A stretch of 64,000 nt of DNA from an uncultured delta proteobacterium (GCA_903892415.1 CAITIQ010000230.1:49399-113398), one strand, 5' to 3'; numbered from the stretch's first letter, positions 47,594 to 57,881 are shown. Notes: generated by a model from the sequence alone, not told the origin. Made by a program: numbers and translations.

Positions 47594-48725
47594 GGCATCA
47601 CCGCCCGGCCGTCAGCGACCTCGGAGCTGGGCGAGCGGACCACCCGCTCGCCTGGCACGGCGTTCCTCACTGCGAGACCGTCGGGGAGCTCGCGCTCGAC
47701 CTCGAGTAGTCGCTCTTCGACGCGGTCGTCGACCACGAAGAAGGCGCGGCTTACGCCGGCGAAGGTCCTCACGGTCTCCAGCGGCAGGACCACCAGGCCT
47801 TTTGCGTCGGTGTGGACGCGCACCCCGACGCGCGCTCCCATCGGCAGTCCAGACGACCGCGTGACCTCGGCCTCGACCCGCAGCGCGCGGGTCAGCGGAT
47901 CCACCTCGGGAGCGATGCGCGCGACCCTCGCTTCGAGCCCACGCTCTGACGATACGATCGCGCCCTCGGCGACCGAACTCAGCTCTTCCGGCGGCACGTC
48001 GAAGGAGAGGCGGAGTCCGCTTGGGTCGAGCACCCGCAGCGCTGGTGTGCCAGGCCCGAGCACGTCGCCGCGCTGCACGATCACCGCCGCGACGACGCCA
48101 TCGAACGGCGCGCGGAGCACGCTCGCCTCGACGGCGACACCGGTCTGCCGCAGCTCCACCCGTGCCTGTTCGGCCCGCGCTCGCGCGACGCTCGCTCCAG
48201 CTCGGGCCGACGTCCAGGCGGCGCGCGCGGCAGTCGCTTCGTGACGCAGGCGCGAGAGCTCCAGCTCCGCGACGGCCCCTCGCGCGGCGACCGACTCAGC
48301 GCGCGTCAGTGCATCCTGGGCCGTTTCCAGCGTCGACCGCGCTGACGTGACCTCGGGCGTCTCCCCCTCGTTGCCCGCACCCGCGAGCGCCGCCTCAGCC
48401 TGACGCAGCGCGAGGCTCGCGCTGGCGCGCGCAAGCTCTGCGTCCTCCGCCCGGAGGGTGAGGAGCGCGTCTCCGGAGCGCACCTTTTGCCCCAGGGTGA
48501 CGAGCACTCGCTCGACGCGGCCGCCCGTCGGGGAGGAGAGCGTCGCACCAACGGAGGGCTCGAGGGTCGCGACGTAGGTCGGTCCCATCGCGACCGTCCG
48601 TTGCAACACGACGTCGACCTCGACGGCCACCGGGGCTGCCGGAGCTATCGGCGCGGGAGGAGGGTCCGCACAGTGAAGGGACAGGATGAGCGAGAGGTAG
48701 AGTCCGACACGGCCGGCGACGGTCA
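47590..48725 (-). CDS. RND efflux periplasmic adaptor (MFP/HlyD-like)
   Basis: GGRVERVLVTLGQKVRSGDALLTLRAEDAELARA; LRAPFDGVVAAVIVQRGDVLGPG. Confidence 0.92.
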
Positions 48726-48827
48726 TGCGAATACCGTGGTCACTGCGTCTCTGCAGGGCCCGCCCTTCCCGACGAATGGTCCAGCCGCCCCGACGACTCG
48801 TCCCTCCGGAGGCACGAACCGGAGGCC

Positions 48828-49595
48828 TCAGTCCTCCCGTCCGACCCCGATCGACACTTCGAGCAGACGCTCCTTCACGAAGGCCAGGCGATCTCGGGCT
48901 ACCGGGACGCGGAGCTTCCCGGCCTCCCCAAGCGCGAGGGTCACCTCGCCGCCATCCCGAGTCAGCTCCCGCACGTGCTTCATCGCGACGAGCCAGCTGC
49001 GATGCGCACGAACGAACGAGGCCCCGAAGGCCGCCTCGAGCGCGGTGAGCGACAGATCGAGATCCAGCCTGCCTTCCGCGGTGTGGACGAAGGAGAGCCG
49101 CCCCTCGGCTTCGAAGGCCCAGACCTCCGACTCCCGCAGGAACCGCAGCGAGCGCTGTCGACGTGCGACGACGCGCCGCTCCTCTGCGACTGCTGGCGCG
49201 GGAGCCTGCGGCCGCGCCGCGCGCACGCGCAAGAGCGCCTCTCTCACGCGCTCCTTCGTGAACGGCTTGAGCAGGTAGTCGACGATGCCAAGCTCGAAGG
49301 CCGCGAGCGCGTGCTCGCGAGACGCCGTGGTCAGCACGAAGTGCGGGCACCTCGGCCTTGCGCGCGCGCTGCGCACGAAGTCGAGCCCAGCGGTCTCGGC
49401 ACGCTCGGCACCCACGAGGTGGACGTCCACGAAGGCGACGTCGAGCTCCACTCCCGAGGTCAGCACGAACTGCGCCTCGTCTGGATCCGAGACCGCCGCC
49501 TCGACGCGGGCGATGCCGACGGACTCGACGAGCTCCACGAGGTAGCTGCGAGCGGCCCGCTCGTCCTCGAGGATGAGGGCGCGGAGCGGGGTCAT
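48828..49595 (-). CDS. LytTR-family response regulator
   Basis: MTPLRALILEDERAARSYLVELVE, DVAFVDVHL, DYLLKPFTKERV; C-terminal LytTR FVRAHRSWLVAMKHVREL. Confidence 0.93.
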   Translation of the reverse strand: MTPLRALILEDERAARSYLVELVESVGIARVEAAVSDPDEAQFVLTSGVELDVAFVDVHLVGAERAETAGLDFVRSARARPRCPHFVLTTASREHALAAFELGIVDYLLKPFTKERVREALLRVRAARPQAPAPAVAEERRVVARRQRSLRFLRESEVWAFEAEGRLSFVHTAEGRLDLDLSLTALEAAFGASFVRAHRSWLVAMKHVRELTRDGGEVTLALGEAGKLRVPVARDRLAFVKERLLEVSIGVGRED

Positions 49596-50737
49596 GTGCG
49601 AGGCCGCTCCGGGAGCGTCACCTGTGCGCGCGTGCGGCCGGCGCCGGCCGTCCCCGACTCTTCGCGCTCGAACGACAGCGTCGCGCCTCCTGCTGGAAAG
49701 TGCAGCGCGAGGCGGCGCTCGACGAGCTCGATGCCCTGCCCCCCAGCGCGTCGCTCCCCCAGCGCCGGACCGTCGTTCTCGACGCTGACGCAGACCGCGC
49801 TCCCCATCGACTCGACCTTCACGTGGACCTTCCCGTGCTTCACTCGCAGCGCGCCGTGTTGCAACGCGTTCTCGATCAGCGGTTGGATCAAGAGCGCTGG
49901 TACCTCGCGCGTTCCCAGTGCCCGGTCGACCTCCCAGCTGATCGTCAGCTGATCCGGGAAACGCAGCTCGTAGATTGAGGCATAGCGACGAAGCCAGGCG
50001 ATCTCGTCGTCGAGCGGGCGCCACTCCTCGGTGCGGTTCGCGTCGCGGAAGAGATCTCCAAGGTGACCGAGCAGCTCCCGCGCTTGGGCCGGCTCGTCCA
50101 CGAGCATCCCGGAGATCGCGTTCATCGTATTCAGCATGAAGTGCGGCTCGAGGTGGCTGCGGAGGCGCAGCAGCTCCGCCTCGGCGAGCGCCTGACGCAG
50201 AGCCGCCGTGCGCTCGGCGTGGGCGCGCAAGACCGCCGGAAAGAAGAAGAGCCCGGTCCAGGCGGCGGTCAGCGGGATCGCGTCGGCGAGCGACGAGGAG
50301 ATCCCGTAGAGCAGCGTTTGGGGCTCGCTGCTGTCGAGCGCGCTCCACGAGGGAACCCTCAGCTGGATCATCACCGTGACGAAGTAGACCGCGATCGAGG
50401 CCAAGAGCGTGAGCCCGATCGACACGCCGATGGCCGTACGCAGCGCCACACGCCTGCGGAGCAGCGCGTGGAAAGACAACACCAGCGTGACCAGCGCGCC
50501 GGCGACCGTGAGCCCGAGCCAGAGTAGCGCCGCCAAGACAAGCTGCATGGAATAGACGTCAAAGTACGCTCGCACGAGGAGCGGTAACGCCACCAGTGCG
50601 AGCGTCAGCACGAACACGACCGCCGCGAGCCTCACCATCTGCCCGAGCGGGATCGGCGGCCCGTCGAGCGTCAGCCTTGCTTGGCGCACTGTCCCGTGAT
50701 CATGCTCGCATCCTACCGTTGCCTTAGCCTCCTTCAA
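49592..50737 (-). CDS. LytS/YehU-type sensor histidine kinase
   Basis: LRSHLEPHFMLNTMNAISGML (His_kinase), LIQPLIENALQHG, N-terminal TM helices; overlaps the RR start. Confidence 0.92.
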   Translation of the reverse strand: MKEAKATVGCEHDHGTVRQARLTLDGPPIPLGQMVRLAAVVFVLTLALVALPLLVRAYFDVYSMQLVLAALLWLGLTVAGALVTLVLSFHALLRRRVALRTAIGVSIGLTLLASIAVYFVTVMIQLRVPSWSALDSSEPQTLLYGISSSLADAIPLTAAWTGLFFFPAVLRAHAERTAALRQALAEAELLRLRSHLEPHFMLNTMNAISGMLVDEPAQARELLGHLGDLFRDANRTEEWRPLDDEIAWLRRYASIYELRFPDQLTISWEVDRALGTREVPALLIQPLIENALQHGALRVKHGKVHVKVESMGSAVCVSVENDGPALGERRAGGQGIELVERRLALHFPAGGATLSFEREESGTAGAGRTRAQVTLPERPRT

Positions 50738-50841
50738 GCGCTCGCTCAGCCGGCTTGAACGTCTTCAAGGTCCGCGTGCTCGTTTCGCAGTGTCAGGTTC
50801 TCGTCACCGCGGGGGCTCCAAACTTGCGAAGGCCCGGCGCC

Positions 50842-51821
50842 ATGCACCCCCGATCCTTGCTCGCCGTACTCCTCCTCGGAGCGGCCGCCCCAGCGTATGC
50901 GCAGCCCGTTGATTCGCAGCCGAGTGGGCCGCCGCCAGCTGTAGCCCCGCTGGCCCCGGCTGCGCCGCCGCAAAGTCTGCCTTCGGGCCCGCCGATGGAG
51001 TTCCCGTCGCACCTCGACTCGAGCTTGGCGACAGGCATCGTGGACCTCTCGCTCGGAGCTACGCTGGTCGGCTTGGGTGCGCTGCTAACGGATAAGCCCG
51101 AGAGAGGCTCGTTTCTCGGCGCGGGGCTTGGCACGCTCGCGGTTGGCGTTCCGATGCTCGTGGTCGGTACGCAGCGGGTAAAGTACCCGCGTAACAGCGA
51201 GCCGGTCTACGCGCTTGGGACGGCGCTTGCCTCGATGGGCGGAACGCTGAGCGGCCTCGGGATCGGCCTCGGGATTGGCCAGCGTCAGCGAGGGGAGGAC
51301 TACCTGGGGGACCCGTTCCGCGAGCCGAACTACGACGCTGCGATTGGCTGGGCATCAGCGGCGCGCTCCTTGGCCTCGCCGGTGCGGGCTTCATGACGCT
51401 CGGTGCGAACCGAGCTTCGCCTAAAGACGCGGCGCGCAGGCAGGAGGCGCGGCGTGAAGAGGTCGCGGAGCTCGTCGAAAATGCCGACGCGGACGGAAAG
51501 GTACCGCGCTCGGTTGCGCGCAGGACGGCGGGCCAAGTGCTCGTGACGATCGGCGGGGTCTCGTTCGTGGGCGCGCTCATCTCGGGTATCGCGCAGTCTG
51601 ATTGTTCGGGCGACCTATGCGGCTTTGGACAGCTGCTACTCACGGTGCCGCTGGCGGCTCAGGGCGTCATCACCACCACGATCGGTATTCCCCTATGGGT
51701 GAGTGGCGACTCGCGCGTGCTCCCCGAGGAACTCGTCGCTCAGGAAGGCGAGGCCCAGCCGACGTGGACGCCGGAGGTGAACATCGGCGCGGGAAACCTG
51801 ATGATGACGATGCGTTTCTGA
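50842..51821 (+). pseudogene. Secreted/membrane hypothetical protein split by a -1 frameshift near 51350 (ORFs 50842-51396 and 51393-51821)
   Basis: Frame 2 upstream of its ATG continues as GISGALLGLAGAGFMTLGANRAS, a natural continuation of AIGW in frame 1 if GGG (51350-51352) were GGGG. Confidence 0.7.
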
Positions 51822-51879
51822 TTCGGCGATGTGGCCACAAACCGCACCATACCGGCGCAGGCAGTAACCAGCGGGCCGC

Positions 51880-52695
51880 TCAGCGCGGCTTGCAGGCCGA
51901 AAGCACACCACCAGCGCAGGCCTTTGCCAGGAGGGCGCGCGCCTTCTCGGGGTCTTTTTTGAGACCGCCATTGCCATAGTGGTAGTCGTTGCCGAGCGTC
52001 TGGCAGCCGTACATGTCGCCACCATTGCAGCCGCGTTCGAGGTATTCTCGGTCATCGCTGAAGATGCCATAGCTCGAGCACAGGCTAGCATCCCCCTTAT
52101 CGCAGCCTTGCTTGCGTAGCTCCTGGGCCCGCTCCTCGAGCTGTTTGGCTTTGGCCTTGTCCTTCGGCAGGCCGTAGCCCCTGATGTGGGACGATGCCAG
52201 GTCCTCGCAGGCGCGCACCATTCCCTGTTCGCATTCGGTCAGCTCGAGCTTGACCGCCATTTCGGTGAGCGAAGCCGCCAGGTCGGGATCTTTCGGTACG
52301 CCGAAGCCGAATTCGTGCAATCCCCCGAGGTAGTAGCAGGCCGGGCCATGCTTCTTCTTTTTGCAGAGCTCGTCGACGATCGCCCGTGTCCGCTCGGGGT
52401 GCTGGCCTTGTTTGGTGTCGCCCACCTTGTTGTACATGCTGGCGAGGCGCATGCAGCTCTCGAGGTCGCCCGCGTCACACTTTGCTCTGCAGCCTGCCTC
52501 GTCGGGGTCGAGACAGGGCAGGCTCTTGGCGCTCGCGGTAGCGGTCGCGACGGCGCCACTCGACGCGTCCGGCAGCGCCGAAGCGGCTTCTGTCGCCGCC
52601 GAAGTGGTCGCGGTGACGCCGCTGCCGGCGCGGCTGCTCGAGCCACACGCGAGGCAGAGAACGACGAGCCCGGTGAGTGAAGTGAGACATCGCAT
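51880..52695 (-). CDS. Sel1/TPR-like repeat lipoprotein
   Basis: LVVLCLACGSSS lipobox; Cys-containing repeats CEQGMVRACEDLASSHIRGYGLPKDKAKAKQL, CNGGDMYGCQTLGNDYHYGNGGLKKDPEKARALLAKACAGG. Confidence 0.85.
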   Translation of the reverse strand: MRCLTSLTGLVVLCLACGSSSRAGSGVTATTSAATEAASALPDASSGAVATATASAKSLPCLDPDEAGCRAKCDAGDLESCMRLASMYNKVGDTKQGQHPERTRAIVDELCKKKKHGPACYYLGGLHEFGFGVPKDPDLAASLTEMAVKLELTECEQGMVRACEDLASSHIRGYGLPKDKAKAKQLEERAQELRKQGCDKGDASLCSSYGIFSDDREYLERGCNGGDMYGCQTLGNDYHYGNGGLKKDPEKARALLAKACAGGVLSACKPR

Positions 52696-52780
52696 GCTCA
52701 GCACTGTAGACGTCCCAGCCTGGGCTGTCCGGCGTTGTGCGACAGAGCCGCTATCGTCGAAGCAAGCGGCGCCCTGGCCT
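52501..52780. repeat. Segmental duplication copy A (5' part of the Sel1 lipoprotein gene plus upstream region)
   Basis: Near-identical to 58957-59230 (about 0.28 kb). Confidence 0.93.
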
Positions 52781-52879
52781 CGCGCGTTGCTGGCGGCCAT
52801 TCAGTTGGTGCACGCGCAGCGCGCGATAGCCGGGGCCCGTGAGCCCCTGTTTCGGGCTCGACCTGTTACGCTCGCGACC

Positions 52880-54677
52880 GATGGGGATCGCATTTGAACA
52901 CGTAGCCTACGATGTCGATCTGCTGCCGGATTCGGGGACGGTGGGCATCGTCATGCAGGTGACCGTACGGGGCGAGGCGGCTCCCACCTCAGAGCTGGTG
53001 CTGTTGCTCGATGGCGGGATGCTGGTGTCGGCGGCCGACGTCGGCGGTACGCCCGTCTCACCGGTCGCAACCCCGGCCGGATCGTTCGTGAACGTTTCCG
53101 TACCGATCACGTTGGCGGTGGGCGAGGTCGCGACCGTCACCATCGCGTATGGCGGCGTTCCGCTTTGCGATACCTATGCGCCAGGATTTGCCTTCTGCGA
53201 AGGGATTCCTGCGGGCATGAGCCGCTTTCAATCCGGATCCGTTTTCCCCATCCTGCTCGAGTCGGATGGCTCACCAACGACCGACGTCGGAACGCAGCTC
53301 ATGGCGCTCCGCGTTCCGAGCGGTACCAGCTTGGTCAGCAACTACGACGTCACCTCCGAAACGGACGACGGATCCGTGCGCACGCTCGACCTGGCGATCG
53401 GCGAGCCGCGGGCGATCTTCACCGTTTTGCTTCCGGGTGTCTTCGAGATCGATCCCCTCTCGGCTTCACCGCCCGTCAGCACGCTCGCCTACGCAGGAGA
53501 GCCCCCGGCGTGGGAATCCACCGCGCTAGAGGCCGGGGCCGAGCTGGTGGCCTTCATCGAAGCTTCCTCCGGTGTCCCGTTTCCGTGCGACGTATTGACG
53601 TTCCTCGCGCTCGAGCCGGAGCATCGTGACGTTTCGTTCTCTTATCGGTGCATCCTGGGTGCGCACCCGGGCGATGTGCCGTCGGACTGGAGATTCGAGG
53701 AGTACGCGGCCCATGAGCTGAGCCATCAGATCTGGGGCATTGCCCTCGCACCCAGCGACTCTTTGCGCACGAAGTTGCTTCACGACGGGGCGGCCCAGCT
53801 CGCGATGTACGACTGGGCGCACGCGAGGCGATTTGCCTCCGTGCCCTACGACGAGTACCTCGGGTTCCGGCACCGCGAGGCCGACATCATGCTGCGCTAC
53901 CTGGCGCCGCTCGCGGAGGCGACGCCGGTGCTGGTGCCCACTGTGGGCGAGTCGATCGACGTTGCGACTCATGGCGCGACGGAGGCGTGGGGCTGGCAGT
54001 ACCTCAAGTCGAGCGCCGCTCACGATGGGCTCCGTATTCTGGTCGGCGATCAGCTCTTGCCCGGGCGAACGGCGTTCCTCTCTTCGTGCATCGGAAGCCC
54101 ATGCGTGACAGCGGACTATCGCGATGCCCTGGAGGAGGCATCCGGACTCGACCTCGGACCGTTCTTCGACGCGTTCGTTACGGACGCCTACGTGCCAGAC
54201 ATCCGCATCAGCTTTGCGGTAACCGAATCCGCGGGGGGCTTCACCACGACGATCGAACTTCAGCAGAACGAGCCGCGCCCCATTCCCATTGAGCTGCTCT
54301 TCGAACTGGAAGACGGGGAGCTGGCGCGCAGCATCGTCGAGATCGACCAACTGACCAATGAGCTGACGTTCGAGCACGCAAAGCGGCCCATCGTCGTGCG
54401 TCCCAATCCGCGGTTGACCCCGCTCCTGCGAGACACGTCCGCCGTGGAGGGCGATGTGAACTTCGACGGTCGGTCGGACGGGATCGATCTGGTCCGCTGC
54501 AACTTTGCCTACGAGCGACAAGCCCAGGCGGCCTATCCCCCAGCTCTCGAAGAAAACCTTGGGTTCTTTGGGGTCGACCTCTTCTTCGATCCACGTTGTG
54601 ACTTCGACGCGGACGGCGTCATCAGCGACGCCGATCTGAGCTACCTGCGCTCGATCGTCGAGGGAGGCGAGCAATGA
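52880..54677 (+). CDS. M1-like metallopeptidase (gluzincin fold) with C-terminal dockerin-like Ca-binding repeats
   Basis: EEYAAHELSHQIWGIALAPSDSLRTKLLHDGAAQLA; C-term GDVNFDGRSDGIDLVRC...CDFDADGVISDADLSYLRSIVEGGE. Confidence 0.75.
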
Positions 54678-55186
54678 ACCGCCGCTGCATCCTCGTCATG
54701 GGAGTTGGCCTGTTCACCGGATGCGGTGACGACGAGACAACGTCGCCCGCCACGTTCGACTTCACTCCCGAGTCGTTGGGCAGCGGCCCGGCGCTCGGCA
54801 TTCGGGAGGGCAGCTTCGAGGGAAGCTCACTTCGCTTGGTATTGGCAGCAACAGGCCTTGCTGACCTCTTTGGCTTCGCCATCGAGATCGCGCACCCGGC
54901 GGGTCTTCGTTTCGAGTCGTTCGTTCCGACCGAGCTGTTCCCGGTGGGCACGGATGTCGTTACCCGAAAGCTTACGGAGACGACGCTTCATCTTGCGGTT
55001 GCGCCACGGCGCTCGCCTCCGACACTCTCCGTCGCCGACTACGATCTTGGCACTCTAACGTTTACGCGTTTGGAAGACCCGTCGGGCGAACTCCAGATAT
55101 ACGGCGCGCGCAGCGAGGTCTTCGCGCAGAACGGCTTTCCGAGGCGTGATGTGGCGTACAGTGGTGGGCGGATCGAACGACGGTAG
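54674..55186 (+). CDS. Cohesin-like domain lipoprotein
   Basis: LFTGC lipobox; SSLRLVLAATGLADLFGFAIEIAHPAGLRFESFVPTELFP...YDLGTLTFTRLEDPSGELQIYG beta-sandwich pattern; ATGA overlap with the dockerin gene. Confidence 0.55.
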   Translation: MNRRCILVMGVGLFTGCGDDETTSPATFDFTPESLGSGPALGIREGSFEGSSLRLVLAATGLADLFGFAIEIAHPAGLRFESFVPTELFPVGTDVVTRKLTETTLHLAVAPRRSPPTLSVADYDLGTLTFTRLEDPSGELQIYGARSEVFAQNGFPRRDVAYSGGRIERR

Positions 55187-55215
55187 TGAGCGGGCCAACA
55201 TCCCACGCCGGCACG

Positions 55216-56940
55216 CTACTTCGCAGCACCGTGTTTGTGTTTGAGCACTTTGAGCGGCGAAGCCAGGTGCTCGCGGAAGCTTTCGTGAAGCGTTGGCAAC
55301 ACTGCCTCGAGAGGTTCGATGGCGGTCGCAGGCAACGCCGGAATTGCGCGAGCTACGGGGAACACTTGAAAGACCCCTCGGTCCTTGCGCTTGTTTGTCG
55401 CCTCAAGAAAGCTCATCAAGATCTCGACGATCTGAGGGTGGCCGGCCTCGAGCAGCTCTTCCAGAAAGTACCGCTCGGCTAGATAGGCGTCGAGCGCAGC
55501 ATGCCCTGGCCGCGCCAGTCGGAGGACGGCCGAGATGTCGTCCAGCGAGATCATGAGGTCGAGCCAGCGTGGATCGAGAGGCGGGTAACCGCAGCTGTTG
55601 TACTCGACACGGCCAAGGCCGCTGATGCAGTCGCGCACGACTTGCGGACGCGATTGGGCGCAATGCTCTGGCCTTTCAGCACGCGCATCAGGCTCGAAGA
55701 GCTCGTAGAGCTCCGAAGACTCGAGCGTCCGACGAGCCGCATGGAAAGCACTCGCAAACAACTCGCCCGTCAGGTCGGCCTGGATGGCGAGCAGCCTCCG
55801 CCCAAGCGCTGGAGCGCCCACTGCCATGATGCGCGCCAAGAAGGCCACGAGTTCACGCGCCTCAACCTCACACGCAAGCCGCGAAACGTCCTCGCGCCGA
55901 TCCCATAGTTCGTGGATCACCGCCGTCGTTTCCGGATCAGTGTGGCCCCACAGTGCATCAAGCCAGTAGATCAGCAGGTTGGCTTCCTTCTTCTGTTGTA
56001 GAGGCGCCTTCGCGGCCAGCAGCACTCCGAGTTGCGCGCGTACTCGCTCAACTACCCACGCTCGGAGCGCCGGCCACTCCACGTCGCTGAGCGTGTGGCA
56101 AAGCGCCTCGAGGTCCTTGGGGACGCGCGCCTTGAGCACCGCGAGCGACTGATCGGATTCGACACTCATTAGCGCGCCAAGAGCAGCGAGCCGCACCTTC
56201 TTGACCCCAGACTCCGCGTACTCGAAGAGAGCTGGATGGTCCTCGTCTTCGCCGCCCAAACAGGAAACGCCTGCGACGAACATGTCGAGGGAGCCTCCGT
56301 CGACCGCCTGCTTGACGAAACGTCTCGCCGCATAGGAGTCCAACTTGTGGAGCAACAGCAGGCGCCGCACATCGCCTCGTCCGCCACGCCGGACATCAAG
56401 CCCCACGGCCACCTCAGAAGCGATGGCCTTGCCGAAGTTTGGGAGCACCTCCTCGAACATCAAGTCGGCGACCGCCCGATTCGATACGTCCAGCGCATTG
56501 ATCGCAGGCCTGACCAATCGCAGATCTCTGAAGATCCCATCCTTGATCGCCTTCCAGATGACCGGCAAGCAACCTTCACCCTTGGACGCCAGGGCCTCCA
56601 ACACCAGCTGCAAGCGCGGCGCGCTGGCTTGCACTGCGCATGAAGACTCCACTGCCTCGATCGGCTCGAGTTCGCCCGCAGCGCCAGTTTCGCCCTGGGT
56701 GTGGAGGATGGCGTTGACGAGCGCGGCGAGGTCCAACAGGGCTTGCGGCGCTGTCGTTGCGTTGGCGTCGACGAGCGCCTGCGCGGCCAGTGCAACCTTG
56801 ACCAACACGGGGGTCTTCGCCCCCGCCTTCTCGAGCTCCGGGATGAGCTGCTTCAGGCGAAAGTCTCCTGGTGCAAGGGCGCTTCCGGAGATGGCCAGGC
56901 GTCGGGCTTCTTCTTGTGTTCGCAGCAACACCGAGGTCAC
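55216..56940 (-). CDS. HEAT-like repeat protein, paralogue of the MoxR-VWA operon gene at 31481-33271
   Basis: Collinear similarity over full length: TQEEARRLAISGSALAPGDFRLKQLIPELEKAG...AIPALPATAIEPLEAVLPTLHE...KHKHGAAK; GTG start by alignment. Confidence 0.85.
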   Translation of the reverse strand: MTSVLLRTQEEARRLAISGSALAPGDFRLKQLIPELEKAGAKTPVLVKVALAAQALVDANATTAPQALLDLAALVNAILHTQGETGAAGELEPIEAVESSCAVQASAPRLQLVLEALASKGEGCLPVIWKAIKDGIFRDLRLVRPAINALDVSNRAVADLMFEEVLPNFGKAIASEVAVGLDVRRGGRGDVRRLLLLHKLDSYAARRFVKQAVDGGSLDMFVAGVSCLGGEDEDHPALFEYAESGVKKVRLAALGALMSVESDQSLAVLKARVPKDLEALCHTLSDVEWPALRAWVVERVRAQLGVLLAAKAPLQQKKEANLLIYWLDALWGHTDPETTAVIHELWDRREDVSRLACEVEARELVAFLARIMAVGAPALGRRLLAIQADLTGELFASAFHAARRTLESSELYELFEPDARAERPEHCAQSRPQVVRDCISGLGRVEYNSCGYPPLDPRWLDLMISLDDISAVLRLARPGHAALDAYLAERYFLEELLEAGHPQIVEILMSFLEATNKRKDRGVFQVFPVARAIPALPATAIEPLEAVLPTLHESFREHLASPLKVLKHKHGAAK

Positions 56941-57188
56941 GTCCTGCTCCGATGAGTCGCGCGCGATGGCACCAACGACCGGTTGAGCATGCCTAGCCCA
57001 AAGGCGACTTTCAACCATGCCGCTGACAATCTCGCGGCCGGGCACGACATTTCGTCGGACCTGAACTTCCAAGTCGAGGGCCCAGTGACCAACATCGGCC
57101 TCGTTCGCTTCTATGCGAGCGGCGAAGCAGAACTGACAGCGCGTGGCTCCACTCGCGGTGGATGGCGCTGGGCCGCGCGTATGCGGCT

Positions 57189-57881
57189 TCAGCAGATCAC
57201 GCCGACCTGGGTGAACTTCGCGGAAAATAGGCTGTTGCGCAGTGCGCGCAGCTGCGGATGGAGGCTCGCGGGTTTGCCGGTGTCCTCCGGTAGGTTCTTC
57301 CCGCAGTCGATCACCAGCGCGAAGCGGTGAAGCGTTTGGCCGCTCTCGAACGTCGCCGGGTCCTCACCACAATGGAGGCAAGCCGTGCGATAGAACGTCG
57401 GCTCCAGGATGTTTTTGCGCGGCAACGCGAGGTCCGCGCCGCACCCGCAGTGCCCACCAAATTCTGGCCCGTCGGCTTCGTCGGAAACGACGTCGCGGTA
57501 GTACTGGGACCAGTGAATCCCGAGCTCGTAGTAGAGGCCCTCGCGGTAGAAGGGGAGCGGCTCGACCGGGAACCGCCAACCGAGCTCGAGGACGTTGACC
57601 ATCGGCCACGCGAGCTCCAGCGAGGGCTTTTTGGAGCGTAGCCACTGGGCCGTTGGTGCGAACGGCGCCGGCTCCCACGTTTGTGCGGGCCCACGGAACA
57701 TCGCGCCGGGGCGACTGGCTGCCTTGGGCAGCCGCGAAGACGGCACCTTCTTCTCGCGCAACGTCTTCGGCGACGCGATCCATCCCGCTTCGGCCAGCGC
57801 CTGTGCGAACCGCGCGATGCGCTCGGCGGAAGGACGGTAGCGCCCTCGAACCAGCGCGATGTGTTGGTACTCGACGCCCAT
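57189..57881 (-). CDS. Hypothetical protein with two Cys pairs (zinc-ribbon-like)
   Basis: GGHCGCGADLALPRKNILEPTFYRTACLHCGEDP. Confidence 0.6.
   Translation of the reverse strand: MGVEYQHIALVRGRYRPSAERIARFAQALAEAGWIASPKTLREKKVPSSRLPKAASRPGAMFRGPAQTWEPAPFAPTAQWLRSKKPSLELAWPMVNVLELGWRFPVEPLPFYREGLYYELGIHWSQYYRDVVSDEADGPEFGGHCGCGADLALPRKNILEPTFYRTACLHCGEDPATFESGQTLHRFALVIDCGKNLPEDTGKPASLHPQLRALRNSLFSAKFTQVGVIC

Noticed and set aside
47590-49350. Extended 586-aa ORF for the adaptor protein
   Set aside because: The upstream part is an out-of-frame overlap with the LytTR regulator; the true start is MTVAGRVGLYLSL at 48725
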